Source of the DNA: Tritrichomonas musculus
Lineage: Eukaryota; Parabasalia; Tritrichomonadida; Tritrichomonadidae
Length of the DNA: 64,000 nt
Assembly: GCA_039105265.1 (NCBI GenBank)
Contig: JAPFFF010000003.1
Span: 7,006,001 to 7,070,000, forward strand
Direction: 5' to 3'
In this document: piece by piece, positions 32,490 through 42,300 of the stretch
Position numbering within the stretch: position 1 is the first letter of the stretch
Layout of the letters: each line of letters begins with the position of its first letter
Notes under the pieces: model-generated
Databases searched by the model: none
Seen by the model: only the letters and a program-made list of their open reading frames with translations
What the model was told of the DNA's origin: nothing
Program-made: the position numbers and the translations under genes

Positions 32490-32830
32490 TTACCACTCCA
32501 ATGCATCATTCAAGTCATCACTTCAAGTCATCATTCAAAAGTCAAGTGTGCAGTCAATGCATCAGCTAAGTGTACAGTCAAGTGTGCATTCAAGTCATCA
32601 CTCAAGTGTCAGTTAATGTATCACTCAAGTCATGCAGTCAAGTCATCAGTTAATGTATCACTCAAGTGTGCAGTCAAGTGTGCAGTTAATGTATCACTCA
32701 AGTCAGTCAGTGTGCAGTTAAGTCATCACTCAAGTCATCATTGTATCACTCAAGTGTACATTAATGTATCACTCAAGTGTGCAGTTAATGTATCACTCAA
32801 GTGTACGCTCAATGTAACACCGCAAGTGTT
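32490..32830. repeat. Degenerate minisatellite (ACTCAAGTGTGCAGTTAATG-type)
   Basis: Head-to-tail but irregular units are built from CACTCAAGTCAT, AAGTGTGCAGT and TTAATGTAT. A 97-residue open frame across it translates to a repetitive Ser/Val/Cys string and is not treated as a gene. Confidence 0.85.
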
Positions 32831-33341
32831 CACTTCAACATGTCATGCAAATGCAAAAACAAAAGTGCAAAAACCAACCGTCTTCGTGAGTGTGTTATGC
32901 ATTCGATGAGGAATCAACATACGTACCCGGGATTGTACATCAACCCCTCACAGGAAAGGAACTACACACACTATGGTTGGGGAACGTGATTTAACACGTT
33001 CATTACAAAGATACACCTACTAGTAGATGCTTTCGTGTTACACATATCACAAGCAATGGCTTACCTTAGGTGTTGATTCGCTACAGGCTCCATCACAAGT
33101 GTGATAAAATAACACGAAAAATCGGTACTGCTATGAATCGAACTCATGCCTGCCGCCGAAGCTGGGAGACACGCTTCATGACTCAACCACTGTACCACGT
33201 CTGGCCAGACACTAGTTAGTTGCAATATGATATTTAAACCATTCCCACTACATTACATAATGCATATCATTATAAACACTTAAAATTTTTTCATTTGTTT
33301 TCATATCACATTTCATAATATGATTTTTTATCTCATAGCAA
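32831..33341. other. Non-coding stretch of Maverick B around the tRNA-like sequence
   Basis: No protein gene is seen. It is noticeably richer in G and C than the host spacers and contains the tRNA-like sequence on the minus strand (33122-33198). The last 100 bp return to AT-rich DNA and probably hold the promoter of the basic-protein gene at 33342. Confidence 0.5.
33122..33198 (-). tRNA. tRNA-like sequence with Pol III signals (degenerate)
   Basis: Read on the minus strand, a TGGTACAGTGGTTGA stretch fits the eukaryotic A box (TRGYNNAGYGG) and GAGTTCGATTC fits the B box (GGTTCRANNCC). They are spaced as in tRNA genes, and the sequence is followed 1 nt later by TTTTT (33121-33117), a Pol III terminator. 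The ends GTGGTAC and GTACCGA pair in 6 of 7 positions with one G-U. GAAGC/GCTTC forms a central 5-bp stem but with a 10-nt loop, and ATGA/TCAT closes a TTCGA loop. The D arm does not pair well. The total length of 77 nt is tRNA-sized. It is either a decayed or highly divergent tRNA, or a tRNA-like RNA. No anticodon can be assigned. Confidence 0.35.
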
Positions 33342-33587
33342 ATGTCAAGCATCAACACTGAATTGTTTAACGATACAGCTGTAGTTAAATCACTCAAATC
33401 AAAGCAGGGTATTGATAACGAACCTAAAAAGCGTGGTCGTAAAAAGCTATATCACACTGATGAAGAACGTATCAATGCTAGAAGACAACAACAAAAGCAG
33501 TACCGTGAACGTAAAAAGCAAGAGCTCATTGAGTTGCGTGCATTTAAAGCTAGTGTAACAACCAACATTAGCAGTGATCAAAAATAG
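33342..33587 (+). CDS. Small basic, bZIP-like protein of Maverick B
   Basis: A protein of 81 residues. Residues 25-70 read KKRGRKKLYHTDEERINARR and continue with QQQKQYRERKKQELIEL. This is an AT-hook-like KRGRKK followed by a long basic helix, as in bZIP-type basic regions. Similar short proteins occur in many large DNA viruses and Mavericks. The product probably binds DNA, as a regulator or packaging factor. The start is at GCAAATGTC, close to the TCAAATG start context used by other B genes. Confidence 0.7.
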   Translation: MSSINTELFNDTAVVKSLKSKQGIDNEPKKRGRKKLYHTDEERINARRQQQKQYRERKKQELIELRAFKASVTTNISSDQK

Positions 33588-33598
33588 ATCAATCATTT

Positions 33599-34357
33599 TT
33601 ACAGCTTCATCTTAGGTGGATCACATGGGTTGACCTTAATCGTAACAAACATAGGTGACATCAACTTAACTGGCTGATATTCAAAGTCAACCAACTCCAA
33701 CTCAATCTGTTTGAATGAATCGATATTAACAACATTTTTAATTGGTTTACCATACGTTTCAAAGTTCTGTATGATTGGTAAGCCATAACGAATGATATGA
33801 TCGATGCTTGCTATCACTGATGGTGTATACTCAACATCACCCAAGTTGGATTGTATAGCTTGACCTTGCTTTGATATCAAGTATAGCTTGTTAGCGTAGT
33901 CTATTATCGGAATGTCACATTGTGTTGCTCTACCATTTGCTAACGGCTGGTTAAGTGGCGTGTTATACAATCCTGTTATCAATGCTATACGATGTGACAT
34001 TGATTTGATAGTGAAGTTGTCAACATGTGGGGTTAACTTAATGACATTAGTATTGTTATTCAATTGTACATTCATAATCGGTCGCCCATTAGCATCATTC
34101 ACATTAAATAAATCAGGTATATCACTTGGCAATGAATAGTATCTGTCTTCCAAGCTCATAGTGCTGACGTGATGTGTATGTGCTAAATCATTATCATCCC
34201 ACTCATATGTTATACTATCATCATGTGATATAAGTAACACATTCTTTGTATTGATTGCCGCAACATAATACTCAATATATTGACAGTTCCATGGTATTTG
34301 TATGTTAGCACGTATGCGATTGTAGTCTGGACCATTGCTCTTCAATGAAAGTATCAT
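33599..34357 (-). CDS. Candidate minor capsid (penton-like) protein of Maverick B
   Basis: A protein of 252 residues counted from the ATG at 34357 (MILSLKSNGPDYNRIR). An upstream in-frame extension lacks a convincing start. The sequence is rich in beta-strand-like phrases, without helices or a catalytic motif (for example RIALITGLYNTPLNQP and TIKVNPCDPP at the end). Mavericks normally encode a single jelly-roll penton of about this size, and no other B gene fits better except possibly the 406-residue protein at 47291. The assignment is therefore by elimination. Its start codon is 14 bp from that of the divergent fibre gene. Confidence 0.45.
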   Translation of the reverse strand: MILSLKSNGPDYNRIRANIQIPWNCQYIEYYVAAINTKNVLLISHDDSITYEWDDNDLAHTHHVSTMSLEDRYYSLPSDIPDLFNVNDANGRPIMNVQLNNNTNVIKLTPHVDNFTIKSMSHRIALITGLYNTPLNQPLANGRATQCDIPIIDYANKLYLISKQGQAIQSNLGDVEYTPSVIASIDHIIRYGLPIIQNFETYGKPIKNVVNIDSFKQIELELVDFEYQPVKLMSPMFVTIKVNPCDPPKMKL

Positions 34358-34371
34358 TTTATCAATGGTAA
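34358..34371. promoter_or_regulatory. 14-bp gap between divergent start codons
   Basis: The minor-protein gene and the fibre gene start back to back with only TATCAATGGTA and a few bases between the ATGs. Any promoter elements must overlap the opposite coding sequence. Minus-strand TCATTT just inside the fibre start fits the initiator consensus. Confidence 0.5.
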
Positions 34372-37300
34372 ATGATAACACCACTTGCAGCTCAAGCACT
34401 ATCACTCAATGATAAAGGTTATGATATGAGAATACGTAATGGCGAAGTAAAATTAACACGTTATGGTAAAACAGATGATGTACATATCAATTGCATCTAT
34501 ACTAAGAAAGAAATCGATGACGCATTACAATCAATGCAAACAACCATTAAAGACAATACTCAATTCACACTCAAAGAATCAGATCAGCTTTACCTATACA
34601 AACCATCATCAATAAGTCAAACGTCAAAGTACTACGTCATGACATGGAACATCGATCCAGATTACAACATACCACTACATACTAACTTCACTTTCATTGA
34701 TCATCTCTTCAACCATGCATGGTCATTGATATGGGATGGTGATTCATGGACAGGTGATAACGTTGTGAATAACTCATATGCTAAGCTATCAACATATGAA
34801 AGTAAAAAAGGAAGACCATATATTTATGTACAACACACTGAACGTATTGCGAGATGGTTAAGCAGCTTTGAAGAAGTGTCATCAGATACTAACTATGCAA
34901 CAGCACTATGCAAGTACATTCAAAACTGGCGTTTGGTATATGGTGATGGAACTATAATCGAGTTGAATGATTCAAACAGTAACATTACACCAACATCATC
35001 ATCTCAGATTGCTATTAAAGATGTTCCATGTGATATACATTACTTCTCTGTCAAGTTAACAAGCAAAGTATCGAGTAAGAATTTACTTTATATCATGGCT
35101 GACATTGTTATTGACGACTTTACCACACCATTACGATGGGACATGCATCCAGTTACACCAATCGATGCATCATTCATTAACACATGGGATGACAGTGTTG
35201 TAATTGAATCATTTAGATATGAACGTAGAGTCAGACACTCAAATAAGATAATCGAACCATCAACTAAGAAGAACATTAACATATACATTGAGAAAGATTA
35301 CTTCGAACAACTACCTGAAAACGCAGATGAAAACTACAATCCATTCGATACAATCATCTCACAGCAATTCTATGAAGTAACACCAGATCCACGTAACTGC
35401 ACTACATTAACAACAGATCATAACATATTCTCATCCAAAATCATATGGGCTGATAACATCATGACAATGCGACGTGATCTTAACGTTGTTGGTGGTACAC
35501 TTGATGTGTTGTCATACGACTACGCTATCTTGAAAGCAATCATCAATTCTATTCAAGAACAGATGAGGTTACAAGCTAAATACAATAACTATGTCAATGA
35601 CCTTCAAAAATATATAACTATAACTAAGAATGTATTAAGCATTGTGTCAGGTGCTATTAAAATTGCAACAGCATTATCTGAGTTCTCATTTGACAGTGAG
35701 AGTATGGCATTAAACACAACTCATACAGAAGACTTTCACTTCCCTGACTTTCCTGGTGGTGGTTCAGGTGGTGGTGGTGGCGGTGGCAAGTTCCCAGGCA
35801 TAGATATCGTTGGTCAGTTCTTACTTAAGTATGCAGCTAATGCATTTGGTCAACAGTTTAGCAGATACCTACCATCTCAAACAGATACACCTGCAGCAAC
35901 ATCATCATTAACTGCAACAGCACTTGTGTTAAGTGCATTAGAATCATTAACTCAAATAGGTAATGCAACTACCACATTAATTGCAGGTGGACTTACATTC
36001 GATCGTATACCAACCATAGTTGATAACACACGAACGATATATCAATCACTACAAACGTTCACTGATTCAATACATGAGTTGCGACGCAGATGGAGAGAAC
36101 GAACTAACAACAATACCATTGTCGATCATACAATTACTAACACTGATGAGATGGAGTTAGATGAAGATGATACAAATGAAGAAGTAAATAATCTTCCATG
36201 CGTTAGATTGACTCATGAAACAGTTACCAATACATCAGCTTTTAGTCAACCATTATTCGGTGATCATACCATTGAATCATTATCAAACCTATCAATAGAT
36301 GAACTACTTGATTTGAACACATACGATCCAATTGAAGGTCCACAAATAGGTGATATCATGGTTAGACGAGTAGGTGACAATCGATTCGGCTTGATATATG
36401 TAACACGTGTTAATGATAAGGGTGTTAATAAGATAATATACATGAGACGAATTGATAATGAAAGCAGCACGTTAACGTCACAACAATTAAGCTTACGCAC
36501 AATGAGAAGCGTTAATACCAACTCAATGTGGAGTGTCAATGACAATGGTACGGTATATACAGCAGCTCAGATCGAACGCATGGAACCAGATGAGAGGTAT
36601 CAATTTGAATCATCACATCCAGAGTATATATTCACACGCAACGTTGATAATGAGATGGGAGTTAGCTGGACTGAAGTGAGGGACATGAATGGTTCCATTC
36701 AAGCAGTCATTGATGTGAGAATAGCAGTTAGTACTGATGTTAGCAGTGATGAGATATCAATTCATAGTCCTGAGTCAAATATCACGATCAACTCACACGG
36801 CATCAGTATGCAGCAAGGTGATATCAACGCAACAGGACAGGATGAAGTACATGAGTTAGTTGCTAACGAACATAATGTTGTCGTATCAACTCATGAGTTA
36901 ACACCAACTACAGATGGCTCAGTTACAATTCCAAATACAACACTCACGTTGGCTGACATTGAACAGATGGTTTGGTATGAACGACGTAGGTTAACCATTG
37001 AGAATCCAGCAATACGCTTCAGACCACATGTTCCAACGTTAAATGATGCTGATGAGGAGTATACTGAAGTATTATATAATAACAACGTCATTGGCGTGAT
37101 TGATCGTAGACATCTCAATCAAGTATCAATAGATGATAATCACATAACCATTTCCAATCCACATACCAGTCTCGTACTCACTGATAGTGACATAGCATGG
37201 GTACGTCAACATGATGAACAGCAGCAAACAATACGTCAAACATTACGTGGCTTCATATCAAACATCACTGATCGAATAGAACGCATCAACAACAACATTG

Positions 37301-40300
37301 AATGGTTATTAGATAATCCTAATTCAACTAACCGTATTATCGTTGGACGTGGTTCATCCATATTAATTCCAATCGTTGATGTGTTGTTATACATCCCTCG
37401 TTTGATTCACAAAGCAGGTGAAGAAACACTTGCATTACTTTCTGAAGTTGATAATGCAACATACTCCACTTATGATGATGGTCTTGATGCAATCATTGAG
37501 TGGTGCACTGGCAATGGCATTGATATATCATTACCTGATGATACAAATGAGGCAATCTCATTAAACTCATGTGTAAACATATGTAAAGCATTCAGAGATA
37601 CCATCAAAGGTCCACTTGCATTGCTCGCGTATAAGATCAAAGATGTTGAAAGTAAATCATCAGGTCAGCTACCAAGTTCAGGTGAGTTTGATGCAGTTGA
37701 AGGTTATCCTGATTACTACGTCAAGCATGATGACATAACAGTGTATACACCAACTGTTAGCAGTGAAACGAATGTTGATGATCCAGTTAATGATCCAGTC
37801 ATAATCATGAAGATAACACTACCAACCACACTCAAAAACAAACTCACTGCTGCTACCAAACCAGTTGATGTGTTTAAGATTCACTTACGCAACATGTTAT
37901 TATTCGATTGGCAAGGTAACATCTTAAATGACTTCATCATATCAGCTAAAGATGGTAAGTTCATCTGCCCAGAGTTGACACACAACGTAGCACGTGATTG
38001 TTGCACATACTCAACACGCAAACGAGATGATCCTGAGATAATGTTTGCAACTGACTTCAATATTGAACCATACATACGCTTCTTGAATGGTGACATTGTG
38101 ATTCATAACCTACTCTCATCAGATGCATTGGTATCATGCAAGCCAACCATCAAGTGTGACATCATAGATGCAACTAATGCATTGAAGTTACAACGCTCTG
38201 ACACATATTACTTCTATCGACCATCAATGATTGACTATGATGAACATGTTAAGTACACTGACATGTTTGCGAATGAACAACTTGAGTATGAATGTGAGTG
38301 CTATCGAATGGTGTATAAGATACCATCAACGTATGACATACCAACCAACTTAACGTTCAAATTTAGTGAGTACTGCTTTGGCAACACATGGGCATTGACA
38401 TGGGATGGTAACAAGTGGGTTGGTGACAGTATTCAAGGTAGGTTCCAAAGCAAGGTCATCAGCAAGTGTAAAACACGTGATCCTAAGGAAGATAACTATG
38501 GTTCAACTGGTTGTATGGTTGCAGTCAAGCGTGATACGTTGAATTACAGAGCAATACCTGAAGACAAAACACATGGCTTAGCATATTCACTACTCAACAC
38601 ATGCCGCAATGATGGTAAGTATGAGGTACTGATTAAGTTGCGTGATGGTAGATTGGTTAATGCATCTGAGTATGAACTCAACATTGGCTATTCATTTATA
38701 CTCAATGGTGCAACGATGGATGGTTATGATTTGGTTGCAATGAGTTGTACATATAATAATTACTCAACATCAACACTCAAAGTAAGCGACATTGAATTAC
38801 TATACCTTGACTTGACGTTGCCACATCAAGAGCATACCATGAGGTTATCATTCACAGTCGGTGAAGTTCATAATAAAAATGATGTATATGATAGAGGATA
38901 CGTTGATTTAAGTGGAGCACTTGATACAGTCGAAAGAGTGGCATATGTATGGAGTAAGACACCCACTCAAACCAGCAATGATGATGGCTTAACACCACGT
39001 GATATTGCATTATACCTTCGTCATGATTATACTGATCCTATTGATGAAGTTAATTGGGATCCATCTACAAATGCATTCGAATACATCATCAAGCAACAGT
39101 TCTATGAAGTGTCACCTAATCCAAACTCAGCTACAACACTATACACTGACTTCAACATTACATCATCGAAGATAATCACTGCTGACAATATCACTACAAT
39201 GAGATCTGACTTGAATCTCGTCACTAACAACGTTGATGTAGTATCGTATGATGTTAAGGAGGTGCAATCTAAGGTTGATGCACTTGGCTCGCAGATGACT
39301 GACCAACAAGCTAAGACTAAATACCTTGAGAAGGAAGTTGATAAGATTGATATGAAAGCAAATGTTGGTATTGCGTTAGGTGCTGTTGGCTGTGTGTTAG
39401 GTGCCACTGGCATAGGTGTTGCTGGTAAGGCATTATCATTTGCAACGAAGGGTGTTGGTTCAGCTGTCAAATCAGGTGGTCGTGAGTTAGTTAACACCAT
39501 AACTAAAGCTAGTGATGTTGGAGCTGATGTATTGGATGACATGGTAGGTAAGCTGACTGATGAACTGCCTGATATTGGCTCTGATATATTCTTCGGTGAC
39601 TTAGTTGGTAGTGCTAAGATGGCAACGTTAAGTGTAACTAACGATGTAACATCAATTACAACTCATGATGAACCTCAAGCTGTCACTCAAGATGAAGCGT
39701 TAAGTAGAATAGCTCAATGGTGTGATGAAGAATACATACCAGTAACAGAGATGAACTTCAGTGATGAACTCGATGATCCATCTAAAGTGGCAATGACATT
39801 GACATCAACAATGGACATGTGTAAACGATTCAGACATACACTCAAGCCTACCATCAAAGCACTGGCAAATGCAATCAGTGATGTATCTGTACAGATGGAT
39901 GGTTATGTTAACAAGAATGAGTTATCACGTAATGATACCATTGATGTTGTTGGCAAGGTTGATGGTAAAACGATTCAACTCATAGCTGAAGACACAATCA
40001 CAAGTGGTGTACTTAAAGTCAAACTCATGGTTAGAACGATTAGCGAGTTCAATGACATTGACTATGATGAACAATATGTTACAATCAACATTGTGGATGA
40101 TGCAATAGCTGAGTTCATTGGTACAGATACATTTCCAGCGGCAACGATGAGTGGCAACGTCATTACGATTAACAACCCACACAACGTACAGGTCACAAGC
40201 ATAACTGTTAAAGAAAACACATCGGTTAGACAATTGACACTCACAACGAATGATTTAGCATATACATGTGACATTGACGCAGTGAATAAAAGCATTGATT

Positions 40301-41442
40301 CATTACGTGCTCAACTTGAGTTGAACGATGAGTCACTTGCTAAAACGTTGAATGACTTTCCAACTGTTGATGAGGTTAACACAGCGTTGGATGAATTAAA
40401 AAACAATATGATTAACATGAATGATTTATCTAATTATCGATTAAAGACAGATTTGATATATAACGATGCTGTCGATGTGCCATTTGAAAACGTACAAGAT
40501 AGTTCAGGATCGTGGGAAGTCAAAATAACATTGACTAATGGAATTCACCTTGTTGGAACAATATCAAATAACGATGGCTTTGTAAAAGTGTTTGACTATA
40601 TGTTTGACTATGATGGTGTTATTACTGATGATGGAGATGTTAATGTCGATGTTGAAATTGATGGAACAACCTATTACTTGACCTATTATAAAAGCGATAG
40701 TAATGGTCTATGCTTTTACATCGATAACGGGGAAGACTATTTCGATACCAAATTAATATTAGCGGAAAAAATATTGAAGCATGATAAAATAGCATTGAAG
40801 AGTGAGATACCAACCAATCATGTTACAACATCACAGTTAACGTCAACATTGAATGAGTACATGTTGAAGAGTGATATGCCAGATGATTATGTCGTTGCTG
40901 ATCAGTTGGATGGATATGCATTGAAGAGTGAGTTGAACACATATGCTAAATCTCATCAAGATCTAGCTAGGATAGTAGGTGATAATGTCTCTACAATATT
41001 AACAATGAACAGTCAGATATCAAATCTACAGCGTGAGAATGAATCATTAAGAGCTAGGTTAGATGCATTGGTGAATAAATTAACACGAATCAATTATACA
41101 TTCAATGTAACGAATAGTAATACCATTCATTATCAATTCGAAAACCAACTTGATACATATGATGGAACACTCTATTTGACTTACAATGAAACCAAAGATA
41201 ATGTTGCTAGTAAAAAGGAAATCAAAATCAATATATCATTCAACGTTAATAATACACCTAAGTTTGAATATCAATGTGAACCAACTAAGATCTGGTTAAA
41301 CAATATTGAATTTCCATTAAGTAGTAGCAATTTCATGATCAATGCAACAGTTAATTACATATTGATCAACTCGTCATTCTTCACATCAAATGGTATCTTA
41401 GCTGAAGATAACACTAAGAATGTAATACATTCATTGTCGTGA
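34372..41442 (+). CDS. Giant fibre/spike protein of Maverick B (2,356 residues)
   Basis: The protein contains two long related halves. In the first (about 65-400) YLYKPSS, a WNIDPDYNIP phrase, WSLIWDGDSWTGD and TTLTTDHNIFSSKI occur in order. The second (about 1270-1620) has YFYRPSM, YKIPSTYDIP, WALTWDGNKWVGD and TTLYTDFNITSSKI. A second pair, EWCTGNGIDIS and QWCDEEYIPVTEM, each precedes a helical KxFRxTxK stretch. A Gly-rich hinge (GGGSGGGGGGGK) lies near 465. The C-terminal part has short tail-fibre repeats (YMLKSDMPDDY, YALKSELNTY), a coiled coil and a terminal beta-rich knob. The build suggests a long trimeric attachment fibre. It is homologous to the genes of element A and fossil C. Confidence 0.75.
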   Translation: MITPLAAQALSLNDKGYDMRIRNGEVKLTRYGKTDDVHINCIYTKKEIDDALQSMQTTIKDNTQFTLKESDQLYLYKPSSISQTSKYYVMTWNIDPDYNIPLHTNFTFIDHLFNHAWSLIWDGDSWTGDNVVNNSYAKLSTYESKKGRPYIYVQHTERIARWLSSFEEVSSDTNYATALCKYIQNWRLVYGDGTIIELNDSNSNITPTSSSQIAIKDVPCDIHYFSVKLTSKVSSKNLLYIMADIVIDDFTTPLRWDMHPVTPIDASFINTWDDSVVIESFRYERRVRHSNKIIEPSTKKNINIYIEKDYFEQLPENADENYNPFDTIISQQFYEVTPDPRNCTTLTTDHNIFSSKIIWADNIMTMRRDLNVVGGTLDVLSYDYAILKAIINSIQEQMRLQAKYNNYVNDLQKYITITKNVLSIVSGAIKIATALSEFSFDSESMALNTTHTEDFHFPDFPGGGSGGGGGGGKFPGIDIVGQFLLKYAANAFGQQFSRYLPSQTDTPAATSSLTATALVLSALESLTQIGNATTTLIAGGLTFDRIPTIVDNTRTIYQSLQTFTDSIHELRRRWRERTNNNTIVDHTITNTDEMELDEDDTNEEVNNLPCVRLTHETVTNTSAFSQPLFGDHTIESLSNLSIDELLDLNTYDPIEGPQIGDIMVRRVGDNRFGLIYVTRVNDKGVNKIIYMRRIDNESSTLTSQQLSLRTMRSVNTNSMWSVNDNGTVYTAAQIERMEPDERYQFESSHPEYIFTRNVDNEMGVSWTEVRDMNGSIQAVIDVRIAVSTDVSSDEISIHSPESNITINSHGISMQQGDINATGQDEVHELVANEHNVVVSTHELTPTTDGSVTIPNTTLTLADIEQMVWYERRRLTIENPAIRFRPHVPTLNDADEEYTEVLYNNNVIGVIDRRHLNQVSIDDNHITISNPHTSLVLTDSDIAWVRQHDEQQQTIRQTLRGFISNITDRIERINNNIEWLLDNPNSTNRIIVGRGSSILIPIVDVLLYIPRLIHKAGEETLALLSEVDNATYSTYDDGLDAIIEWCTGNGIDISLPDDTNEAISLNSCVNICKAFRDTIKGPLALLAYKIKDVESKSSGQLPSSGEFDAVEGYPDYYVKHDDITVYTPTVSSETNVDDPVNDPVIIMKITLPTTLKNKLTAATKPVDVFKIHLRNMLLFDWQGNILNDFIISAKDGKFICPELTHNVARDCCTYSTRKRDDPEIMFATDFNIEPYIRFLNGDIVIHNLLSSDALVSCKPTIKCDIIDATNALKLQRSDTYYFYRPSMIDYDEHVKYTDMFANEQLEYECECYRMVYKIPSTYDIPTNLTFKFSEYCFGNTWALTWDGNKWVGDSIQGRFQSKVISKCKTRDPKEDNYGSTGCMVAVKRDTLNYRAIPEDKTHGLAYSLLNTCRNDGKYEVLIKLRDGRLVNASEYELNIGYSFILNGATMDGYDLVAMSCTYNNYSTSTLKVSDIELLYLDLTLPHQEHTMRLSFTVGEVHNKNDVYDRGYVDLSGALDTVERVAYVWSKTPTQTSNDDGLTPRDIALYLRHDYTDPIDEVNWDPSTNAFEYIIKQQFYEVSPNPNSATTLYTDFNITSSKIITADNITTMRSDLNLVTNNVDVVSYDVKEVQSKVDALGSQMTDQQAKTKYLEKEVDKIDMKANVGIALGAVGCVLGATGIGVAGKALSFATKGVGSAVKSGGRELVNTITKASDVGADVLDDMVGKLTDELPDIGSDIFFGDLVGSAKMATLSVTNDVTSITTHDEPQAVTQDEALSRIAQWCDEEYIPVTEMNFSDELDDPSKVAMTLTSTMDMCKRFRHTLKPTIKALANAISDVSVQMDGYVNKNELSRNDTIDVVGKVDGKTIQLIAEDTITSGVLKVKLMVRTISEFNDIDYDEQYVTINIVDDAIAEFIGTDTFPAATMSGNVITINNPHNVQVTSITVKENTSVRQLTLTTNDLAYTCDIDAVNKSIDSLRAQLELNDESLAKTLNDFPTVDEVNTALDELKNNMINMNDLSNYRLKTDLIYNDAVDVPFENVQDSSGSWEVKITLTNGIHLVGTISNNDGFVKVFDYMFDYDGVITDDGDVNVDVEIDGTTYYLTYYKSDSNGLCFYIDNGEDYFDTKLILAEKILKHDKIALKSEIPTNHVTTSQLTSTLNEYMLKSDMPDDYVVADQLDGYALKSELNTYAKSHQDLARIVGDNVSTILTMNSQISNLQRENESLRARLDALVNKLTRINYTFNVTNSNTIHYQFENQLDTYDGTLYLTYNETKDNVASKKEIKINISFNVNNTPKFEYQCEPTKIWLNNIEFPLSSSNFMINATVNYILINSSFFTSNGILAEDNTKNVIHSLS

Positions 41443-41465
41443 ACATAAAAATAACTCCTATGTTT

Positions 41466-41987
41466 TTATACAACAACATACTTCAAACATAAGTGATAAA
41501 CATTAACGAGATCATTGAACTCTTTATTGTAGACCTGTTTGAAGTCAGTAACAATCTCACCATTATCTTTGATTATCTTAATGGCGTCTACCTTTTGAAT
41601 GGGTGATGCTTTACCTACACAACAACCAGGGTTGTCATCAACATATATCTCAACCTCACCATGAGTGACTGCCTTGATGATTGCTGCTAATGCTTGCTGT
41701 GGTACGATGATAGTGCGCTTGCTGATGAGATTGCTGATCAATGCTTTGTCATTGTCAAGTAGTATCTTAGCATACGTTTCAAGTATGAGTACCTTAACAT
41801 CAACATCAATACTATCATGTGGTGTATCAAGTTGAACATCACGTGTGATAACGATATCTTCTTTGCCATCATCACGCTTGTTGATGAATATGTTGTTGTT
41901 AATATTGTTGTTTGATTGTGCTGCAGCTGCTGGCTCAAGACTGACGTTTGCATTTACACCATTGTTTAGTGGTCGCTTCTTAATCAT
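41466..41987 (-). CDS. Fibre-adjacent protein of Maverick B
   Basis: A protein of 173 residues, convergent with the fibre gene and 23 bp from its end. The C-terminal 100 residues match the protein at 6572-7216 in element A (DDNPGCC against DDEPGCS, then KVDAIKIIKDNGE against KIDKILITKDGKS). The N-terminal part is a short Asn-rich linker (NNNINNNIFINKR). Conservation of both sequence and place suggests a function linked to the fibre, which is inference. The ATG sits in TTCAAATG. Confidence 0.65.
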   Translation of the reverse strand: MIKKRPLNNGVNANVSLEPAAAAQSNNNINNNIFINKRDDGKEDIVITRDVQLDTPHDSIDVDVKVLILETYAKILLDNDKALISNLISKRTIIVPQQALAAIIKAVTHGEVEIYVDDNPGCCVGKASPIQKVDAIKIIKDNGEIVTDFKQVYNKEFNDLVNVYHLCLKYVVV

Positions 41988-42052
41988 TTGAATTAAACAA
42001 AAACATTTTTACACAATCTGTTAAGTTAATACACTCATGATGTTTCGTTAAG

Positions 42053-42241
42053 TTAATATGAGTTGACATCATCTTTATACAGTATTAATTGCTTTGCATT
42101 AACCTTATTAGCTTTCCCATCAACTGCTGATAGGTTCTCTTTATGATGTGTAGCTGGGTGCTTGAACTTAGGTTGTGTGATGGGTTGTTGCTTAGTTACA
42201 TGTTGTTTGTACGACATGACTTGAACACTATGTGATGACAT
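42053..42241 (-). CDS. Small basic protein of Maverick B (62 residues)
   Basis: It is counted from the ATG at 42241 (MSSHSVQVMSYK), which lies in the TCAAATG context used by neighbouring genes; a TTG three codons upstream was rejected. It is basic and His/Gln/Lys-rich, with no domain. It sits between the fibre partner gene and the capsid gene on the same strand. It may be a virion or cement peptide, but there is no direct evidence. Confidence 0.5.
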   Translation of the reverse strand: MSSHSVQVMSYKQHVTKQQPITQPKFKHPATHHKENLSAVDGKANKVNAKQLILYKDDVNSY

Positions 42242-42300
42242 TTGAATCAAAGCAAACAGTGATTAATGTTAAAAATGATGATGTGATTTAGTTAATTCAT

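Noticed and set aside
32616-32909. 97-residue repetitive open frame in Maverick B
   Set aside because: Lies in the minisatellite; the translation is a simple Ser/Val/Cys repeat.
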